Shown here piece after piece: positions 49,518 to 59,368 of a DNA stretch of 64,000 bases. Where the stretch lies: NCBI RefSeq assembly GCF_000184345.1, contig NC_017583.1, positions 2,046,001 through 2,110,000 on the forward strand. Reading direction: 5' to 3'. A program made the position numbers and the translations under genes. Below the pieces are notes generated by a model, which saw only the letters and a list, made by a program, of their open reading frames with translations, did not search any database and was not told where the DNA came from. The stretch comes from Spirochaeta thermophila DSM 6578. GTDB taxonomy: Bacteria > Spirochaetota > Spirochaetia > Winmispirales > Winmispiraceae. How positions within the stretch are numbered: the first letter of the stretch is position 1; each line of letters begins with the position of its first letter.

Positions 49518-51491
49518 ATGCGTCTTCGGAACCCCCTCATCCCCCTGCTGCTCCTCGTCGCAACCGCCCTCTCCCCGGCCCCCGTCACCATCGCCGTCCT
49601 CCCCGTAGAGGGCATCGGCGTACCCGAGGAACAGGCAGCCGCGGTCACCGACCTCCTCTACACCACCCTCACGGCCGTCCCCCTCTTCCAGGTGGTCGAA
49701 CGGGCCAGACTCGAGGAGGTACTCACCGAACAGGAGATCCAGGTCTCGGGGCTCACGGGCGCCCAACAGGCCGTCCGCATCGGCAACCTCACCAACGCCC
49801 GCAAGGTCCTCATCGCCTCGCTCGCAGCCTACAAGACCGCCTATGTCGAGAGCATCCTCTCCGCAAGGGTGGTCGACGTGGAGAAGGGCACGGTGGAGGC
49901 CGCCGCGAGCGTGGAACTCTCCCCCACCACCTCGGTGGAAGAGGCCGCAAAGACCCTCGTCCGCCGCCTCGTTGAGGCGATCCCCCTCTCCGTCACCGTG
50001 GCCGCGGTGGAAGGACGCACGGTCTACCTCTCGGCAGGCGAACAGGCCGGGCTCGTCCCGGGCCGCATCGTCACCGCGGTGAAGACCAGGCCCATCACCG
50101 ACGAGACGGGCGCCATCGTCATGAGGGAAGAGCGCCCCTATGCCCGGCTCCAGGTGGAGGAGGTCCAGCCGACCGGCGCCCGCGCCCTCCTGGTGGAGGC
50201 AGAGGAGGAGCTCCAGGTCGGTGATACCGTAGTGCTCGAGGACAGCCCCCTCGCGGAAGGCGCACCCCGGCTCGTGGTGAAGAGCATCCCCGAGGGGGCC
50301 ATGGTCTACATCGACGGCACATTTTCGGGCAAGACCCCCCTCACCCTCGAGGGACTGTCCCTCGGCACCCATCAGGTGGAGATACGCGCCCCGGGTTACA
50401 AACCCTATGCGGGAAAGGTCCGTCTTGCAGAGGGCCAGCAGGCGGTGATCGAGCGCGAGCTCGTCGCCGAAGTACAGGTGGAGGACCTCCTCCGCATAGG
50501 CAAGCTCCCCAGGGAGAAGACCGATCCCTCCACCGCACTCACCAGAGGCATCGTCCCGGGAGGCGGCCTTGTCTACGACGGCTACACCAACCTGGGCCTC
50601 ATGGCAGGAGGGGCCACCCTCATCCAGGCGGCGATAAGCGGGATCTTCCTCTCCAACCTCCTCGACGATGAGACGCCACCCGACCACGAACCCTACAACC
50701 TCATCTCCGGCATCACCCTGGGGGCCTCGGCCCTCACCCTCTACCTCTACTCCCTCATCGACGGCATGCTCACCGCCGACGACGACTACCTCTACCCCAC
50801 CTACGCCGAGCTCGTGCTCTCGGGAGAGGGCCACCACGTCTTTCAGACCCAGACGGCCGACCCTGACAGCACACAGGCCTTCAACCAGGCCGTGGCCGAC
50901 GGGATTTCGAACACCTCCTGGTTCTTCGTGACGGCCCTCAGGTTCAGGGCGCCCAGGTACCAGTTCGGCCTCGAGATCGACGCCTCACAGGAGGAGGTGA
51001 TGATGGGCCTCTCCTCCGCCTACCTCCTCCCCCTCTCGGAGCACCTCTCGCTCGGGGCGCAGGTGGCCTTCAAGGGCAACTTCACCGACCCCTCCGACGT
51101 GGACCTTTCCCAGACCGCCCCCTCCGAGCTCGCCCCCTCACCCCCGGGCGGGATCACGGCCGTCGGTGCACTTCTCGCCCTCTCCTCCCCTCACGTGGAA
51201 CTCGACCTCTTCCTCTCGCCCTACGCGGTGGGCACGTGCTACGGTGTGTTCCACAACCCCTCCTGGGGCACGTGGACCTACAACGAGACGCGCTTCCTCC
51301 CCTACGGGTACGGCGGTTCGGCGGGCCTCAGCCTCTTCCCCTCGCTCCGCGCCGGCATCCACCTCTGGGCAGAGGGCTACTCGTTCCACCGTACCGATGA
51401 GACGCCCGTGGAGAATTCGGAAACCCCCTCGTACGTGGATAACCTGCGGTTCATTCGAGGAGGGATAGGGCTCGTGTACCGCTTCATGTGA
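49518..51491 (+). CDS. Envelope fusion protein: CsgG-like domain, PEGA domain, outer-membrane barrel-like C-terminus
   Basis: A 657-residue exported protein. After a signal peptide (MRLRNPLIPLLLLVATALSPA) residues about 22-160 resemble the CsgG/LpoB-type fold (TIAVLPVEGIGVPEEQAAAVTDLL, FQVVERARLEEVL, ARKVLIASL). A middle beta region follows. Residues about 250-310 are a PEGA domain (LVVKSIPEGAMVYIDGTFSGKTPLTLEGLSLG, VEIRAPGYKPY). The last 300 residues have alternating amphipathic strands, Gly/Tyr content, and end in VYRFM with an aromatic near the end, as in outer-membrane beta-barrels. It may tie peptidoglycan to the outer membrane or help secretion. AAAGGAGG and the signal peptide fix the start; the much longer frame upstream is a shadow of other genes. 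Confidence 0.75.
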   Translation: MRLRNPLIPLLLLVATALSPAPVTIAVLPVEGIGVPEEQAAAVTDLLYTTLTAVPLFQVVERARLEEVLTEQEIQVSGLTGAQQAVRIGNLTNARKVLIASLAAYKTAYVESILSARVVDVEKGTVEAAASVELSPTTSVEEAAKTLVRRLVEAIPLSVTVAAVEGRTVYLSAGEQAGLVPGRIVTAVKTRPITDETGAIVMREERPYARLQVEEVQPTGARALLVEAEEELQVGDTVVLEDSPLAEGAPRLVVKSIPEGAMVYIDGTFSGKTPLTLEGLSLGTHQVEIRAPGYKPYAGKVRLAEGQQAVIERELVAEVQVEDLLRIGKLPREKTDPSTALTRGIVPGGGLVYDGYTNLGLMAGGATLIQAAISGIFLSNLLDDETPPDHEPYNLISGITLGASALTLYLYSLIDGMLTADDDYLYPTYAELVLSGEGHHVFQTQTADPDSTQAFNQAVADGISNTSWFFVTALRFRAPRYQFGLEIDASQEEVMMGLSSAYLLPLSEHLSLGAQVAFKGNFTDPSDVDLSQTAPSELAPSPPGGITAVGALLALSSPHVELDLFLSPYAVGTCYGVFHNPSWGTWTYNETRFLPYGYGGSAGLSLFPSLRAGIHLWAEGYSFHRTDETPVENSETPSYVDNLRFIRGGIGLVYRFM

Positions 51492-51686
51492 AGCCCCGTA
51501 GCGAAGTCTCTCGATAATCTTTGCGCGAAACACCGGCACCGCGGGATGGATGCGCACCTCGCCCATGCTGATATATCAGGAAAACTCGAAATTTTTCCCT
51601 TTTACTTGAAAAAAATACCGCATTGTGCCACCCTGTAAGGGTAATCACATGTATCCATCTTCATTTCATACGCGGAGGTTTCCCCC

Positions 51687-53021
51687 ATGGTTATCATGAC
51701 CCTCAACTGCGGAAGCTCCTCTGTGAAGTACCAGATCTACGACTGGGACAAGAAGCGGAGGCTCGCATCCGGTATCGTGGAACGCGTCACCCAGAAGGGA
51801 TCCGTGATCGTCCACGAGGCCGCTGGAAAACCCGAGTACAAGAAGGAACAGGATTGTCCCACCCACAGAGAGGCCATCCAGCTCATCATCGAGGCCGTCC
51901 TCCACCCCGAGTACGGAGCCATCTCCGACCTCTCGGAGATCAAGGCCGTAGGCCACAGGGTGGTGCACGGAGGAGAGAAGTTCGCCCAGTCGGTGGTCAT
52001 CACCGACGAAGTGGTCGAGGTCTTCAAGAGCATCGCCCACCTCGCTCCGCTTCACAACCCGGCCAACATCCAGGGGATCGAGGCCGCCCGCCAGCTCCTG
52101 CCCGACGTGCCGCACTGCGCCATCATGGACACCGCCTGGCACCAGACCATGCCCGACCACTCCTACATCTACGCCCTCCCCTACGAGTGGTACGAGAAGT
52201 ACGGGGTACGGCGCTACGGGTTCCACGGCACCTCGTTCCTCTACACCTCACGGAGGGCGGCGGTGCTCCTCGGCAAGAAGCCCTCCGAGACCAACCTCAT
52301 CATCGCCCACATCGGGAACGGGGCGAGCATCAATGCGGTGAAGAACGGGTGCTCCTACGACACCTCGATGGGCCTCACCCCGCTCGAAGGACTCGTGATG
52401 GGCACCCGCTGCGGCGACATAGACCCCGCCATCCCCTTCTACATCATGCAGCAGACCGGGCTCTCCCCCAAGGAAGTGGAGTCCATCCTCAACAAGAAGA
52501 GCGGCGTCCTCGGGATCACCGGGAAGTGGGTCGACCGCAGGGACGTGGAGATCGCGGCGGAACAGGGGGACAAGCGCGCGATCCTCTGCCAGACCATCGA
52601 AGGGTACCGGATCAAGAAGTACATCGGGGCCTACATGGCAGCCCTCGGCCGGGTGGACGCCATCGTCTTCACCGCAGGCGTGGGTGAGAAGGGGCCCATC
52701 ATACGACAGATCGCCCTCGAAGGCCTCGAGGCCCTGGGGGTGAAGCTCGACCCGGAGCGCAACCGCGTTTCCATGACCCGCAACGCCGAGACCATCATTT
52801 CGACCGATGATTCGCCGGTGAAGGTCTTCGTCATCCCCACCGACGAGGAGATGGTGATGACCGAGGACACCTACGCCCTCATGAACGGTACCTACGACAT
52901 CCACACCCGGTTCACCTACACCTTCGAGAACCCCTCCTACAGGAACGCGGAACGGCTCGAAAAGCTTCCCCGCGACATGGAGAAGTGGCCGGGTCTCGAG
53001 AAGATCATCCTCAACACGTGA
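51687..53021 (+). CDS. ackA: Acetate kinase
   Basis: A 444-residue enzyme interconverting acetyl phosphate/ADP and acetate/ATP, the energy-yielding step of fermentation. It shows [16 protein letters not shown], the catalytic region [48 protein letters not shown] and [11 protein letters not shown] in family order. GGAGG lies 8 bases upstream of the ATG. It is slightly longer at the C-terminus than usual ([20 protein letters not shown]). The 195-base upstream gap holds an AT-rich stretch with TTGAAA at about 51607 but no convincing -10. No phosphotransacetylase gene is adjacent. Confidence 0.97.
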   Translation: MVIMTLNCGSSSVKYQIYDWDKKRRLASGIVERVTQKGSVIVHEAAGKPEYKKEQDCPTHREAIQLIIEAVLHPEYGAISDLSEIKAVGHRVVHGGEKFAQSVVITDEVVEVFKSIAHLAPLHNPANIQGIEAARQLLPDVPHCAIMDTAWHQTMPDHSYIYALPYEWYEKYGVRRYGFHGTSFLYTSRRAAVLLGKKPSETNLIIAHIGNGASINAVKNGCSYDTSMGLTPLEGLVMGTRCGDIDPAIPFYIMQQTGLSPKEVESILNKKSGVLGITGKWVDRRDVEIAAEQGDKRAILCQTIEGYRIKKYIGAYMAALGRVDAIVFTAGVGEKGPIIRQIALEGLEALGVKLDPERNRVSMTRNAETIISTDDSPVKVFVIPTDEEMVMTEDTYALMNGTYDIHTRFTYTFENPSYRNAERLEKLPRDMEKWPGLEKIILNT

Positions 53022-53041
53022 CAGTAGCACCACGTAGAGAG

Positions 53042-53077
53042 AGGGCGGGGAATCTTCTGGCTCCCCGCCCTTCTTTC
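53042..53077 (+). terminator. Intrinsic terminator of ackA
   Basis: AGGGCGGGGA / TCCCCGCCCT, a 10-bp stem with a 10-base loop, followed by TCTTTC, 20 bases after the stop and just before the convergent DJ-1 gene. Confidence 0.75.
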
Positions 53078-53082
53078 ACCGA

Positions 53083-53631
53083 CTAGAGGATGAGGGTGGC
53101 CTTGCCCACTTTCTGGTAGGCCTCTTCTCCGGCGAAGGCGCGCACCAGCTCGAGCCCGAACAGGCCTGCGGTCCCCACGCCCCTGCTCGTGATGAGGTTG
53201 CCGTCTCTCACCACGGGAGAGGGCTCCCACGTACCTCCCTCCACCTCCTTCTCCATTCCGGGATAGCAGGTGAAACGCCTTCCTTCGAGGAGCCCCGCCT
53301 TGCCCAGCACCACCGCGGGAGCGGCACAGATCGCCCCGATGGTCTTTCCCGCCTTCATGCAGTGGGAGAGCCAGGCCCGCACCGCGTCCGAGGCGGCGAG
53401 GTTGCTCGAGCCCGGCATGCCCCCCGGCAGCACCATGCCGTCGAAGTCCTCGGGCGAAAGATCCGCGAGGAGGGCGTCGGTGACGATGCGCACGCCGCGC
53501 GAACCGGTCACCTCCTTGCCGGTGACACCGGCTACCACCACTTCCACGCCAGCGCGCCTCAGCAGGTCGATGGGGGTCACGGCCTCCACATCCTCGAATC
53601 CATCGGCGAGACATACTGCGACTCGTGCCAT
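53083..53631 (-). CDS. DJ-1/PfpI-family protein
   Basis: A 182-residue protein of the DJ-1/ThiJ group. ARVAVCLADGFEDVEAVTPIDLLRRAG gives the conserved Glu. LPGGMPGSSNL and the nucleophile elbow GAICAAPAVVLGKAGLL give the reactive Cys, and TSRGVGTAGLFGLELV follows. This form is DJ-1/YajL-like and is usually linked to protein deglycation or oxidative-stress protection, not to proteolysis. The start is ATG 53631 with AAGGAGG 5 bases before it; an upstream in-frame codon at 53664 is rejected. It lies 31 bases after priA and may be read through from it. Confidence 0.88.
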   Translation of the reverse strand: MARVAVCLADGFEDVEAVTPIDLLRRAGVEVVVAGVTGKEVTGSRGVRIVTDALLADLSPEDFDGMVLPGGMPGSSNLAASDAVRAWLSHCMKAGKTIGAICAAPAVVLGKAGLLEGRRFTCYPGMEKEVEGGTWEPSPVVRDGNLITSRGVGTAGLFGLELVRAFAGEEAYQKVGKATLIL

Positions 53632-53694
53632 ACAAGCCTCCTTGAGAACGTGTTCTCTATCCAAGGGTACTCCGAAACGGGGTGATCGGCTACC

Positions 53695-55638
53695 TCATAC
53701 CACCTGCACCGGATCCACGTCCACCTCGAGGTGCACGCCCGAGGAAGGCCTGAAGAGGGGGAGGGTGCGGGCGAGGAGGTCGTGCATGGGGGCGAGTGAG
53801 GACGAGCGGAGGAAGAGGTGGTACCGATAGTTGCCGGCGATCCTCTCCATGGGGCAGGGGGCGGGACCCAGGAGCTCGACACCCTCGGGCAGGTCGGCCG
53901 AAAGGAGGGAGGCGAATCCCCCGGCGTCCCTCTCCACCTTGCGCTCGTCCCTCCCCCGGAAGACGAGGCGGACGAGTCTCGAGAAGGGAGGGAAGAGGGT
54001 CTCCTTCCGCACCGCGAGTTCCTCCTCGTAGAAGCGGCGGAGGTCGTGCTCCCGGGCACACACGATGCCGGGATGATCGGGCAGATACGTCTGGATGACG
54101 ACCCGGCCGCCCGGCATGAACCTGCCCGCACGGCCCGCGACCTGAACGAGGAGGGAGAAGACCCGTTCGGCGGCCCGGAAGTCGGGCATGTGCAGCCCGG
54201 TATCGGCGAGCACCACCCCCACGAGCCCGAGGCGGGGAAAGTTGAAGCCCTTGGCGATCATCTGCGTCCCCAGGAGCACGTCCACCTGGCCGGATTCCAT
54301 CTCCTCGAGTACGCGCTCGAGTACGCCTTTCTTCCGGGCCGTGTCCGTGTCGAGTCGGGCGATGCGGTAGAAGGGAAAGGTCTCCCTGAGTTGCTTCTCC
54401 ACCTGCTCGGTGCCCGGCCCGCTGTAGCGTACGTCCACGCTCCCGCACGAGGGACACACGTCGATGGGTCTGGTCCGGTAGCCGCAGTAGTGGCAGACCA
54501 TCACCTCTTCGGCCCTGTGGTACGTGAGGGGGAGCGAGCAATGGCGGCAGGTCATCTCGAACCCGCAGGCCCTGCATCCCACGTAGTGGGCGAATCCCCG
54601 CCTGTTGAGGAAGAGGATGGTCTGCTTTCCCTCTTTCTTGGTACGCTCGATCTCCCTGAGGAGGGGTTTGGAGAGCGGGCCGGGATGGTCCTTGAGGGAG
54701 ACGATCTCTATACGGGGGGGCTCTCCCCCCGCCACACGCTCGGGAAGGTGGAAGAAGGGAAGCCGCCCTGTATGCATGAGATGGTAGGCTTCGAGCGAGG
54801 GGGTGGCGCTCCCCATGAGGAGGAGGGCGCCCTCGGTGCGGGCGCGGTGCATGGCCACCTGGCGGGCGTGGTACCGCGGGGTGGCACCCGACTTGTAGCT
54901 CGACTCGTGCTCCTCGTCAAGCACGATGAGCCCGAGGTCGCCGATGGGGGCGAAGACCGCGCTCCTGGCACCTATGACGAAGCGCACCTCGCCACGGACG
55001 ATCCTCCGCCACTCGGCGAGCCGTTGTGAGGCGGTGAGGCGAGAATGGAGCACCGCCACGTCCTGGCCGAACCGGGCGCGGATGGTCTCCACCACCTGGC
55101 GGGTGAGGGCGATCTCGGGCACCAGGTAGAGCACCCCCTTCCCCCGCTCGAGCATGTGCTCGGCGACCGTGAGGTACACCTCGGTCTTGCCCGATCCGGT
55201 GACACCCCAGAGGTAGAACATGGGGTGGGTGCAGGAGACCACGGCCTCCACCGCCTCCCGTTGGGCCGGAGAGAGCCGGTGCCGCCGGTATGCCGCAGGC
55301 TCATCATACGGCACGGGCGCCTCCCGCTGCACCCTCCCGCCGGGGATCATGGCCGAGAGGGCCTCGCCCAGCCCGCACAGGTAGTAGGAACTCATCCATT
55401 GTGCGAGAGAGAGGACACGCCCGTCGAACAGGGGTTCTTCATCGAGCACCTTCTCCACGGGCTTGAGGTCCTCGGGTGCCACACCGGAAGGAGGATTCCC
55501 CCTCACCCCTACCACGTACCCGGTGAGCACCCGCCCCCTTACGGGTGCCCGTACCCGCACGCCCACGGGGACCTCTCCCTCCACCCGGTACGTGAGGGGT
55601 TCACGGAGGGGAAGATTGAAGGCCACGTCCACCCACAT
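53695..55638 (-). CDS. priA: Primosomal protein N' (replication restart helicase PriA)
   Basis: A 647-residue superfamily 2 DNA helicase that reloads the replisome at stalled forks. The N-terminal 3'-end-binding domain (WVDVAFNLPLREPLTYRV) is followed by the P-loop GVTGSGKTEVYL, VPEIALTRQVVETI, DEEHESSYKS and GSATPSLEAYHLM. The zinc domain lies in the middle with four Cys pairs (CRACGFEMTCRHC and CHYCGYRTRPIDVCPSCG). Motifs V/VI include LGTQMIAKGFNFP and QVAGRAGRF. The ATG at 55638 has GAGGTGAGGG upstream and starts 4 bases after the udg stop. It is the last member of the folP operon. Confidence 0.95.
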   Translation of the reverse strand: MWVDVAFNLPLREPLTYRVEGEVPVGVRVRAPVRGRVLTGYVVGVRGNPPSGVAPEDLKPVEKVLDEEPLFDGRVLSLAQWMSSYYLCGLGEALSAMIPGGRVQREAPVPYDEPAAYRRHRLSPAQREAVEAVVSCTHPMFYLWGVTGSGKTEVYLTVAEHMLERGKGVLYLVPEIALTRQVVETIRARFGQDVAVLHSRLTASQRLAEWRRIVRGEVRFVIGARSAVFAPIGDLGLIVLDEEHESSYKSGATPRYHARQVAMHRARTEGALLLMGSATPSLEAYHLMHTGRLPFFHLPERVAGGEPPRIEIVSLKDHPGPLSKPLLREIERTKKEGKQTILFLNRRGFAHYVGCRACGFEMTCRHCSLPLTYHRAEEVMVCHYCGYRTRPIDVCPSCGSVDVRYSGPGTEQVEKQLRETFPFYRIARLDTDTARKKGVLERVLEEMESGQVDVLLGTQMIAKGFNFPRLGLVGVVLADTGLHMPDFRAAERVFSLLVQVAGRAGRFMPGGRVVIQTYLPDHPGIVCAREHDLRRFYEEELAVRKETLFPPFSRLVRLVFRGRDERKVERDAGGFASLLSADLPEGVELLGPAPCPMERIAGNYRYHLFLRSSSLAPMHDLLARTLPLFRPSSGVHLEVDVDPVQVV

Positions 55639-55642
55639 ACCC

Positions 55643-56404
55643 TCACCTCGAGGCATCGTGCACGCCCGCCCCCTCCCCGCGCAGGACGGAAGAGAGGAGC
55701 TTGAGGTCCTCCCAGACAGGCCTCCTCAGCGACGGATCCCTGAGGACCGCGCTCGGATGGTAGGTGGGCACCAGGGGAATGTCCCGGTACCGATAGACCC
55801 TCCCCCGGAGGCGAGAGATGCCCTCCTGTGTACCGAGCAGAGTGGAGGCGGCGAACCTCCCCACCGTGAGGATGGCCCGCGGTCTCACGAGCGCGATCTG
55901 TGCTTCGAGGAAGGGGAGACAGGCCGAAATCTCGTCGGGACGGGGATCGCGGTTCCCCGGCGGCCTGCACTTCACCACATTCGTGATGAAGACATCCCGG
56001 CCTCGCTGCAGCCCTATGGCCGCGAGCCACTTGTCCAGGTACTGCCCGGCCCTCCCCACGAACGGCTCGCCCTTCACGTCTTCGTCCGCACCGGGGGCCT
56101 CTCCCACCACCATCACCGGGAGGCCCACCCTCCCTGTCCCCGGCACGGCCTGCCGCCGGGTCCGGGCGAGGTCACACCGGTTACAGGCGCGCACCTGCTC
56201 GTGGAGGGCCCCGAGCGTACGTGCCGGATCGTCCCCGCCGGTGGGTTTCCCCTCACTCCTCTCTCCTGATCCCGCCACGAGGGGAGGCGCTTCCCCCGGG
56301 ACGGTGGGTGGTTCGGGGTGTGGGCGCTCCCATCCCCCATGGACGAGGTCTTCCACCAGGAACGAAAGCTCCCACAACTCCTTGTAGAGGTCCTGCTCAC
56401 TCAT
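55643..56404 (-). CDS. Family 4 uracil-DNA glycosylase (iron-sulfur, thermophile type)
   Basis: A 253-residue DNA repair enzyme removing uracil from deaminated cytosine. The first 75 residues are a linker-like extension; the catalytic core then shows the four [4Fe-4S] cysteines ([14 protein letters not shown] and ISACLPFL) and the active-site motifs [22 protein letters not shown] and [12 protein letters not shown]4 is common in thermophiles, consistent with the organism. The ATG at 56404 overlaps the truA stop by 8 bases, with GAGGTG as ribosome site. Confidence 0.93.
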   Translation of the reverse strand: MSEQDLYKELWELSFLVEDLVHGGWERPHPEPPTVPGEAPPLVAGSGERSEGKPTGGDDPARTLGALHEQVRACNRCDLARTRRQAVPGTGRVGLPVMVVGEAPGADEDVKGEPFVGRAGQYLDKWLAAIGLQRGRDVFITNVVKCRPPGNRDPRPDEISACLPFLEAQIALVRPRAILTVGRFAASTLLGTQEGISRLRGRVYRYRDIPLVPTYHPSAVLRDPSLRRPVWEDLKLLSSVLRGEGAGVHDASR

Positions 56405-57143
56405 ACTGCACCTCATGGAGGAAGAGCCCCCACGCCGGGGCGCTGTCCGAGGCCGCCGATCTGTCCCTCGCCTCCAGGATCTTCCACATCATCTCGGGGT
56501 CGGCCTTCTGTTTTTCGAGGTCGAGCATGGTACCCACCAGGGCCCGCACCATCCGCCAGAGGAAGGCGTTCCCCACGATACGGAAGACCAGCCGAGCCCC
56601 CTCGGGGAACCACGAGGCGGTGTGGATGAGGCGCACCTTGGACGGGCTCGGATCCGACGGGCTGCAGAAGCTGGAGAAGTCGTGCTCGCCCACGATGCAG
56701 GAGGCATACGCATTGAGGAGACGGACGTCCGGCAGGCGGTTCACCCACAGGCTGTAGCGCCTGAGGTGGGGATACGGCGAGGGCGAGGAAAACACGTAGT
56801 AGCGGTACTCCCGACGCACGGCGCTGTAACGGGCGTGGAAGTCGGGAGGCACCTCCTCGGCCTGGAGGGCCTTCACATCGCGGGGCAGGAAGGAGTTGAG
56901 CGCAAGGGCGAACTTCTCCACCGGGAGGGAATCGATGTCGGTGATGAAGTTGATACACTGGCCCACGGCATGCACCCCCGAATCGGTGCGACCCGCCGCA
57001 TGGACGTGCACCGGGTGCTTGTGCATCCTCGCCAAGGCATCCTCCACCACCCCCTGGACGCTCCGCCCGTTCGGTTGTCGTTGCCAGCCCACGAAGTCCG
57101 TACCGTCGTAGGCGAGTACCACTTTGATGTTACGCTGACCCAT
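56397..57143 (-). CDS. truA: tRNA pseudouridine(38-40) synthase
   Basis: A 248-residue enzyme modifying positions 38-40 of the tRNA anticodon arm. VVLAYDGTDFVGWQRQPNGRSVQG opens it, and the catalytic Asp is in AAGRTDSGVHAVGQ. RREYRYYVF, EHDFSSFCS and FLWRMVRALVGTML complete the family pattern. It overlaps the DUF2225 gene upstream by 14 bases and udg downstream by 8. Confidence 0.96.
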   Translation of the reverse strand: MGQRNIKVVLAYDGTDFVGWQRQPNGRSVQGVVEDALARMHKHPVHVHAAGRTDSGVHAVGQCINFITDIDSLPVEKFALALNSFLPRDVKALQAEEVPPDFHARYSAVRREYRYYVFSSPSPYPHLRRYSLWVNRLPDVRLLNAYASCIVGEHDFSSFCSPSDPSPSKVRLIHTASWFPEGARLVFRIVGNAFLWRMVRALVGTMLDLEKQKADPEMMWKILEARDRSAASDSAPAWGLFLHEVQYE

Positions 57144-58029
57144 CTACCGGCTCCCCTCCATCGGCCCCCAGTGACTCGAGCTCCTCCCGGATGAGGTCGT
57201 AGACGTCTCTCGCATTGTCGAGGAGCACCTGGGGCTTGTGCTTGGACGCCCTGCCCATGCCGAAGATGCGGGCGATGATCTGCTTGGCCCGCATGAGCGA
57301 GGCGACCCGCTTTTCCCTGTTCGATCGTGGACCATACCGATAATCGAGGAGTCCTGCAAGATAGAGGACGCCGTCGTAGCCGTAGTTCTTGTCGAGGTCG
57401 GGTCCCTGATACTTGAGGCGGGAGAGCACCTCCTCACCTTTCTGCTCTCTCTCCACCGCCAGGATGTAGAGAAAGCGTGCCTTCCGGTAGAGGTGACGCA
57501 CGAGGAGGCCCCAGCCCTCATCCGGGAACTGGGCCTGGAGGTCGGAGGCGAGCCAGGCCCCGCGGAGGGCCGAGAGGCCCATCTTGAAGGTGGGAGCCAG
57601 GTCGGCCGGAAAGTGTTCGTAGCAGAGCATGGCCAGTACGTAACTCGCCACCCCCTCGTAGAGGCGCCGCGGGGCCGAGAAGGAGAGGTCGGGAAAGATC
57701 GAGAGGAGGAGCTCCCGGCGCGCGTCGGTGGAGGCCTCGAGGGGAACTAGGGCCTCGGCGGGGATCTCGAGGAAGTCCTCGGGATAGGCGGCGTAGAAGC
57801 ATGAGGGACACACCGTCACCGGATACACGAGCGGGTAGACCACCCCATACTTCTTCGAGGGCTCGTAGAGCCTTCGAAGCTCCAGCGTGAGGCGGCCCGC
57901 GATGAGACGCCCCCGCCCCGAGAGCAGGTCTTCCCTGAAGAACTCGGTCCTGCACACGGGACACTCCAACGGCCGCTTGGAAAAGTAGGTGAGCTTGAGA
58001 CCCGTATCAGGGCTGGATTCCTGCGTCAT
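57130..58029 (-). CDS. DUF2225-family protein
   Basis: A 299-residue protein of the uncharacterised DUF2225 family. Two Cys pairs (CPVCRTEF near residue 23 and VTVCPSCFYAAYPEDF near residue 73) probably bind one zinc. The rest is helical, with TPR-like alternation (FKMGLSALRGAWLASDL, LYRKARFLYILAVEREQKGEEVLS) and GYDGVLYLAGLLDYRYG near the end. Its ATG overlaps the acpS stop by 4 bases. The function is unknown; co-transcription with tRNA-modification and lipid genes gives no strong clue. Confidence 0.8.
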   Translation of the reverse strand: MTQESSPDTGLKLTYFSKRPLECPVCRTEFFREDLLSGRGRLIAGRLTLELRRLYEPSKKYGVVYPLVYPVTVCPSCFYAAYPEDFLEIPAEALVPLEASTDARRELLLSIFPDLSFSAPRRLYEGVASYVLAMLCYEHFPADLAPTFKMGLSALRGAWLASDLQAQFPDEGWGLLVRHLYRKARFLYILAVEREQKGEEVLSRLKYQGPDLDKNYGYDGVLYLAGLLDYRYGPRSNREKRVASLMRAKQIIARIFGMGRASKHKPQVLLDNARDVYDLIREELESLGADGGEPVDGSA

Positions 58030-58403
58030 ACATCCCCCTCTATGACCACCACGGCGATCGCCGCGTCTTTCTCATGGGTGAGCGAGAGGTGCGCACGGGC
58101 CCCCCCACGCCGTGCGAAGAGGTCGCGGGCCCTTCCGTGGAGCACGAGATAGGGACGGCCGTGGGGATCGTTCTCCACCTGCACCTCGTTCAGCGAGAAC
58201 CCGCGCAGCCCCGTTCCCAGGGCCTTTGCAAAGGCCTCCTTGGCCGCGAACCGTGCGGCGAGCGATCCGGCGACCCCTCCCCCCTTCCGTCGTATGCTCT
58301 CTATCTCGAGAGGGTGGAAGTAGCGGGCCACCAGTCCGGGGTTCTCCCACCAGTGTGCGATCCGGTCGATCCTCACCACATCGATGCCCACTCCGAGGAT
58401 CAT
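58026..58403 (-). CDS. acpS: Holo-[acyl-carrier-protein] synthase
   Basis: A 125-residue phosphopantetheinyl transferase that activates acyl carrier protein for fatty-acid synthesis. ILGVGIDVVRIDRIA carries the metal-binding Asp, RFAAKEAFAKALGTG the second acidic site, and HLSLTHEKDAAIAVVV the C-terminal strand. Length is normal. Overlaps the cdaR stop (58400) and the DUF2225 start by 4 bases each. Confidence 0.95.
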   Translation of the reverse strand: MILGVGIDVVRIDRIAHWWENPGLVARYFHPLEIESIRRKGGGVAGSLAARFAAKEAFAKALGTGLRGFSLNEVQVENDPHGRPYLVLHGRARDLFARRGGARAHLSLTHEKDAAIAVVVIEGDV

Positions 58404-59368
58404 TCCCCCTCCTCCGAGACGACTCCGGTAGCCGGGGACTCCCGAAACCTCACCCGCACACCCACCTGGCGAGGTGAGAAGTCGAGCACCACCACCTCCT
58501 GGGGAACGATCGGCCGCACTTCCAGCACATACTCACCCGGTTCCTCCACCTCTCCACAGTCCACCACCAGGTGCACATCCTGCGGGGCGAGCCCCTCCAT
58601 GGTCGAATACGGCCCCTGGATGGTGACCGACCCCTCCTCGGGAAGCCCTTCCATCTCGAGAGAAGGCGACAGGTCCACCGCCACCAGGGGGACCTTCTCA
58701 AATGTCTGATGGATGATCCGTTCCCTCACGAGGACACGCACCTCCACCACATCCCCTCCCGGGATCCTCACGGAAGGAGCGGGCCTCACCAGCCGCACGG
58801 TGAGGCTCGCATCCTCGGTCCTGCTGGAGAGGTCGATACGCTCCGTGCGTATCTGCGTCACCCCCTCGATCACGTCCCTGGGACCTTCCACCTCGACCGA
58901 CGAGGGGATCACGAGCATCTGGACCACCTCGTACCCGGGCGGCGGGGAACCCGCCACATCGGGTATCACCTGGAGCGACTTGGAGAGCTTCTCCACCAGT
59001 TCCACCGTGATCTGCGAGGGTTCTATGGAAAACTCGGCTTCCACACCCAGGGCGGATTCCCCCCGATCGAGATGGATCGGGACGGTGTAACGACCCGGCA
59101 CCGTGTGGGAAGAGAGGTCCACGTACACGGACAGGTCCTCGGGGAGGAGGGCGTAGATATCCTCCTCCCTGCCCCGTATCCCCACCCGTACCTTCTCCGG
59201 AAGGGGACTCGCAGGGATGAGCGTCTCCGGGAGGCGGGCGCTCAAGGGGATCATCACATACCGTTCCTCGAAGGCCGAGTACCTCTGGGCATAGAAGAGG
59301 AGGACGGCGAAGACGAGAGAGACGATCTTCGCGGGGAGGTGGTGGAACACGTTCCTCTTCGTCCTCAT
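58400..59368 (-). CDS. YbbR-domain protein, CdaR-like regulator of diadenylate cyclase
   Basis: A 322-residue protein with one N-terminal membrane segment (AKIVSLVFAVLLFYAQRYSAF) and three or so YbbR-type beta domains outside (YVMIPLSARLPETLIP; LQVIPDVAGSPPPGYEV with VEVEGPRDVIEGV; VPLVAVDLSPSL with VTIQGPYSTMEGL). In Firmicutes the YbbR protein CdaR lies next to and modulates CdaA; the same order here makes that role likely. Overlaps cdaA by 4 bases. Confidence 0.85.
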   Translation of the reverse strand: MRTKRNVFHHLPAKIVSLVFAVLLFYAQRYSAFEERYVMIPLSARLPETLIPASPLPEKVRVGIRGREEDIYALLPEDLSVYVDLSSHTVPGRYTVPIHLDRGESALGVEAEFSIEPSQITVELVEKLSKSLQVIPDVAGSPPPGYEVVQMLVIPSSVEVEGPRDVIEGVTQIRTERIDLSSRTEDASLTVRLVRPAPSVRIPGGDVVEVRVLVRERIIHQTFEKVPLVAVDLSPSLEMEGLPEEGSVTIQGPYSTMEGLAPQDVHLVVDCGEVEEPGEYVLEVRPIVPQEVVVLDFSPRQVGVRVRFRESPATGVVSEEGE

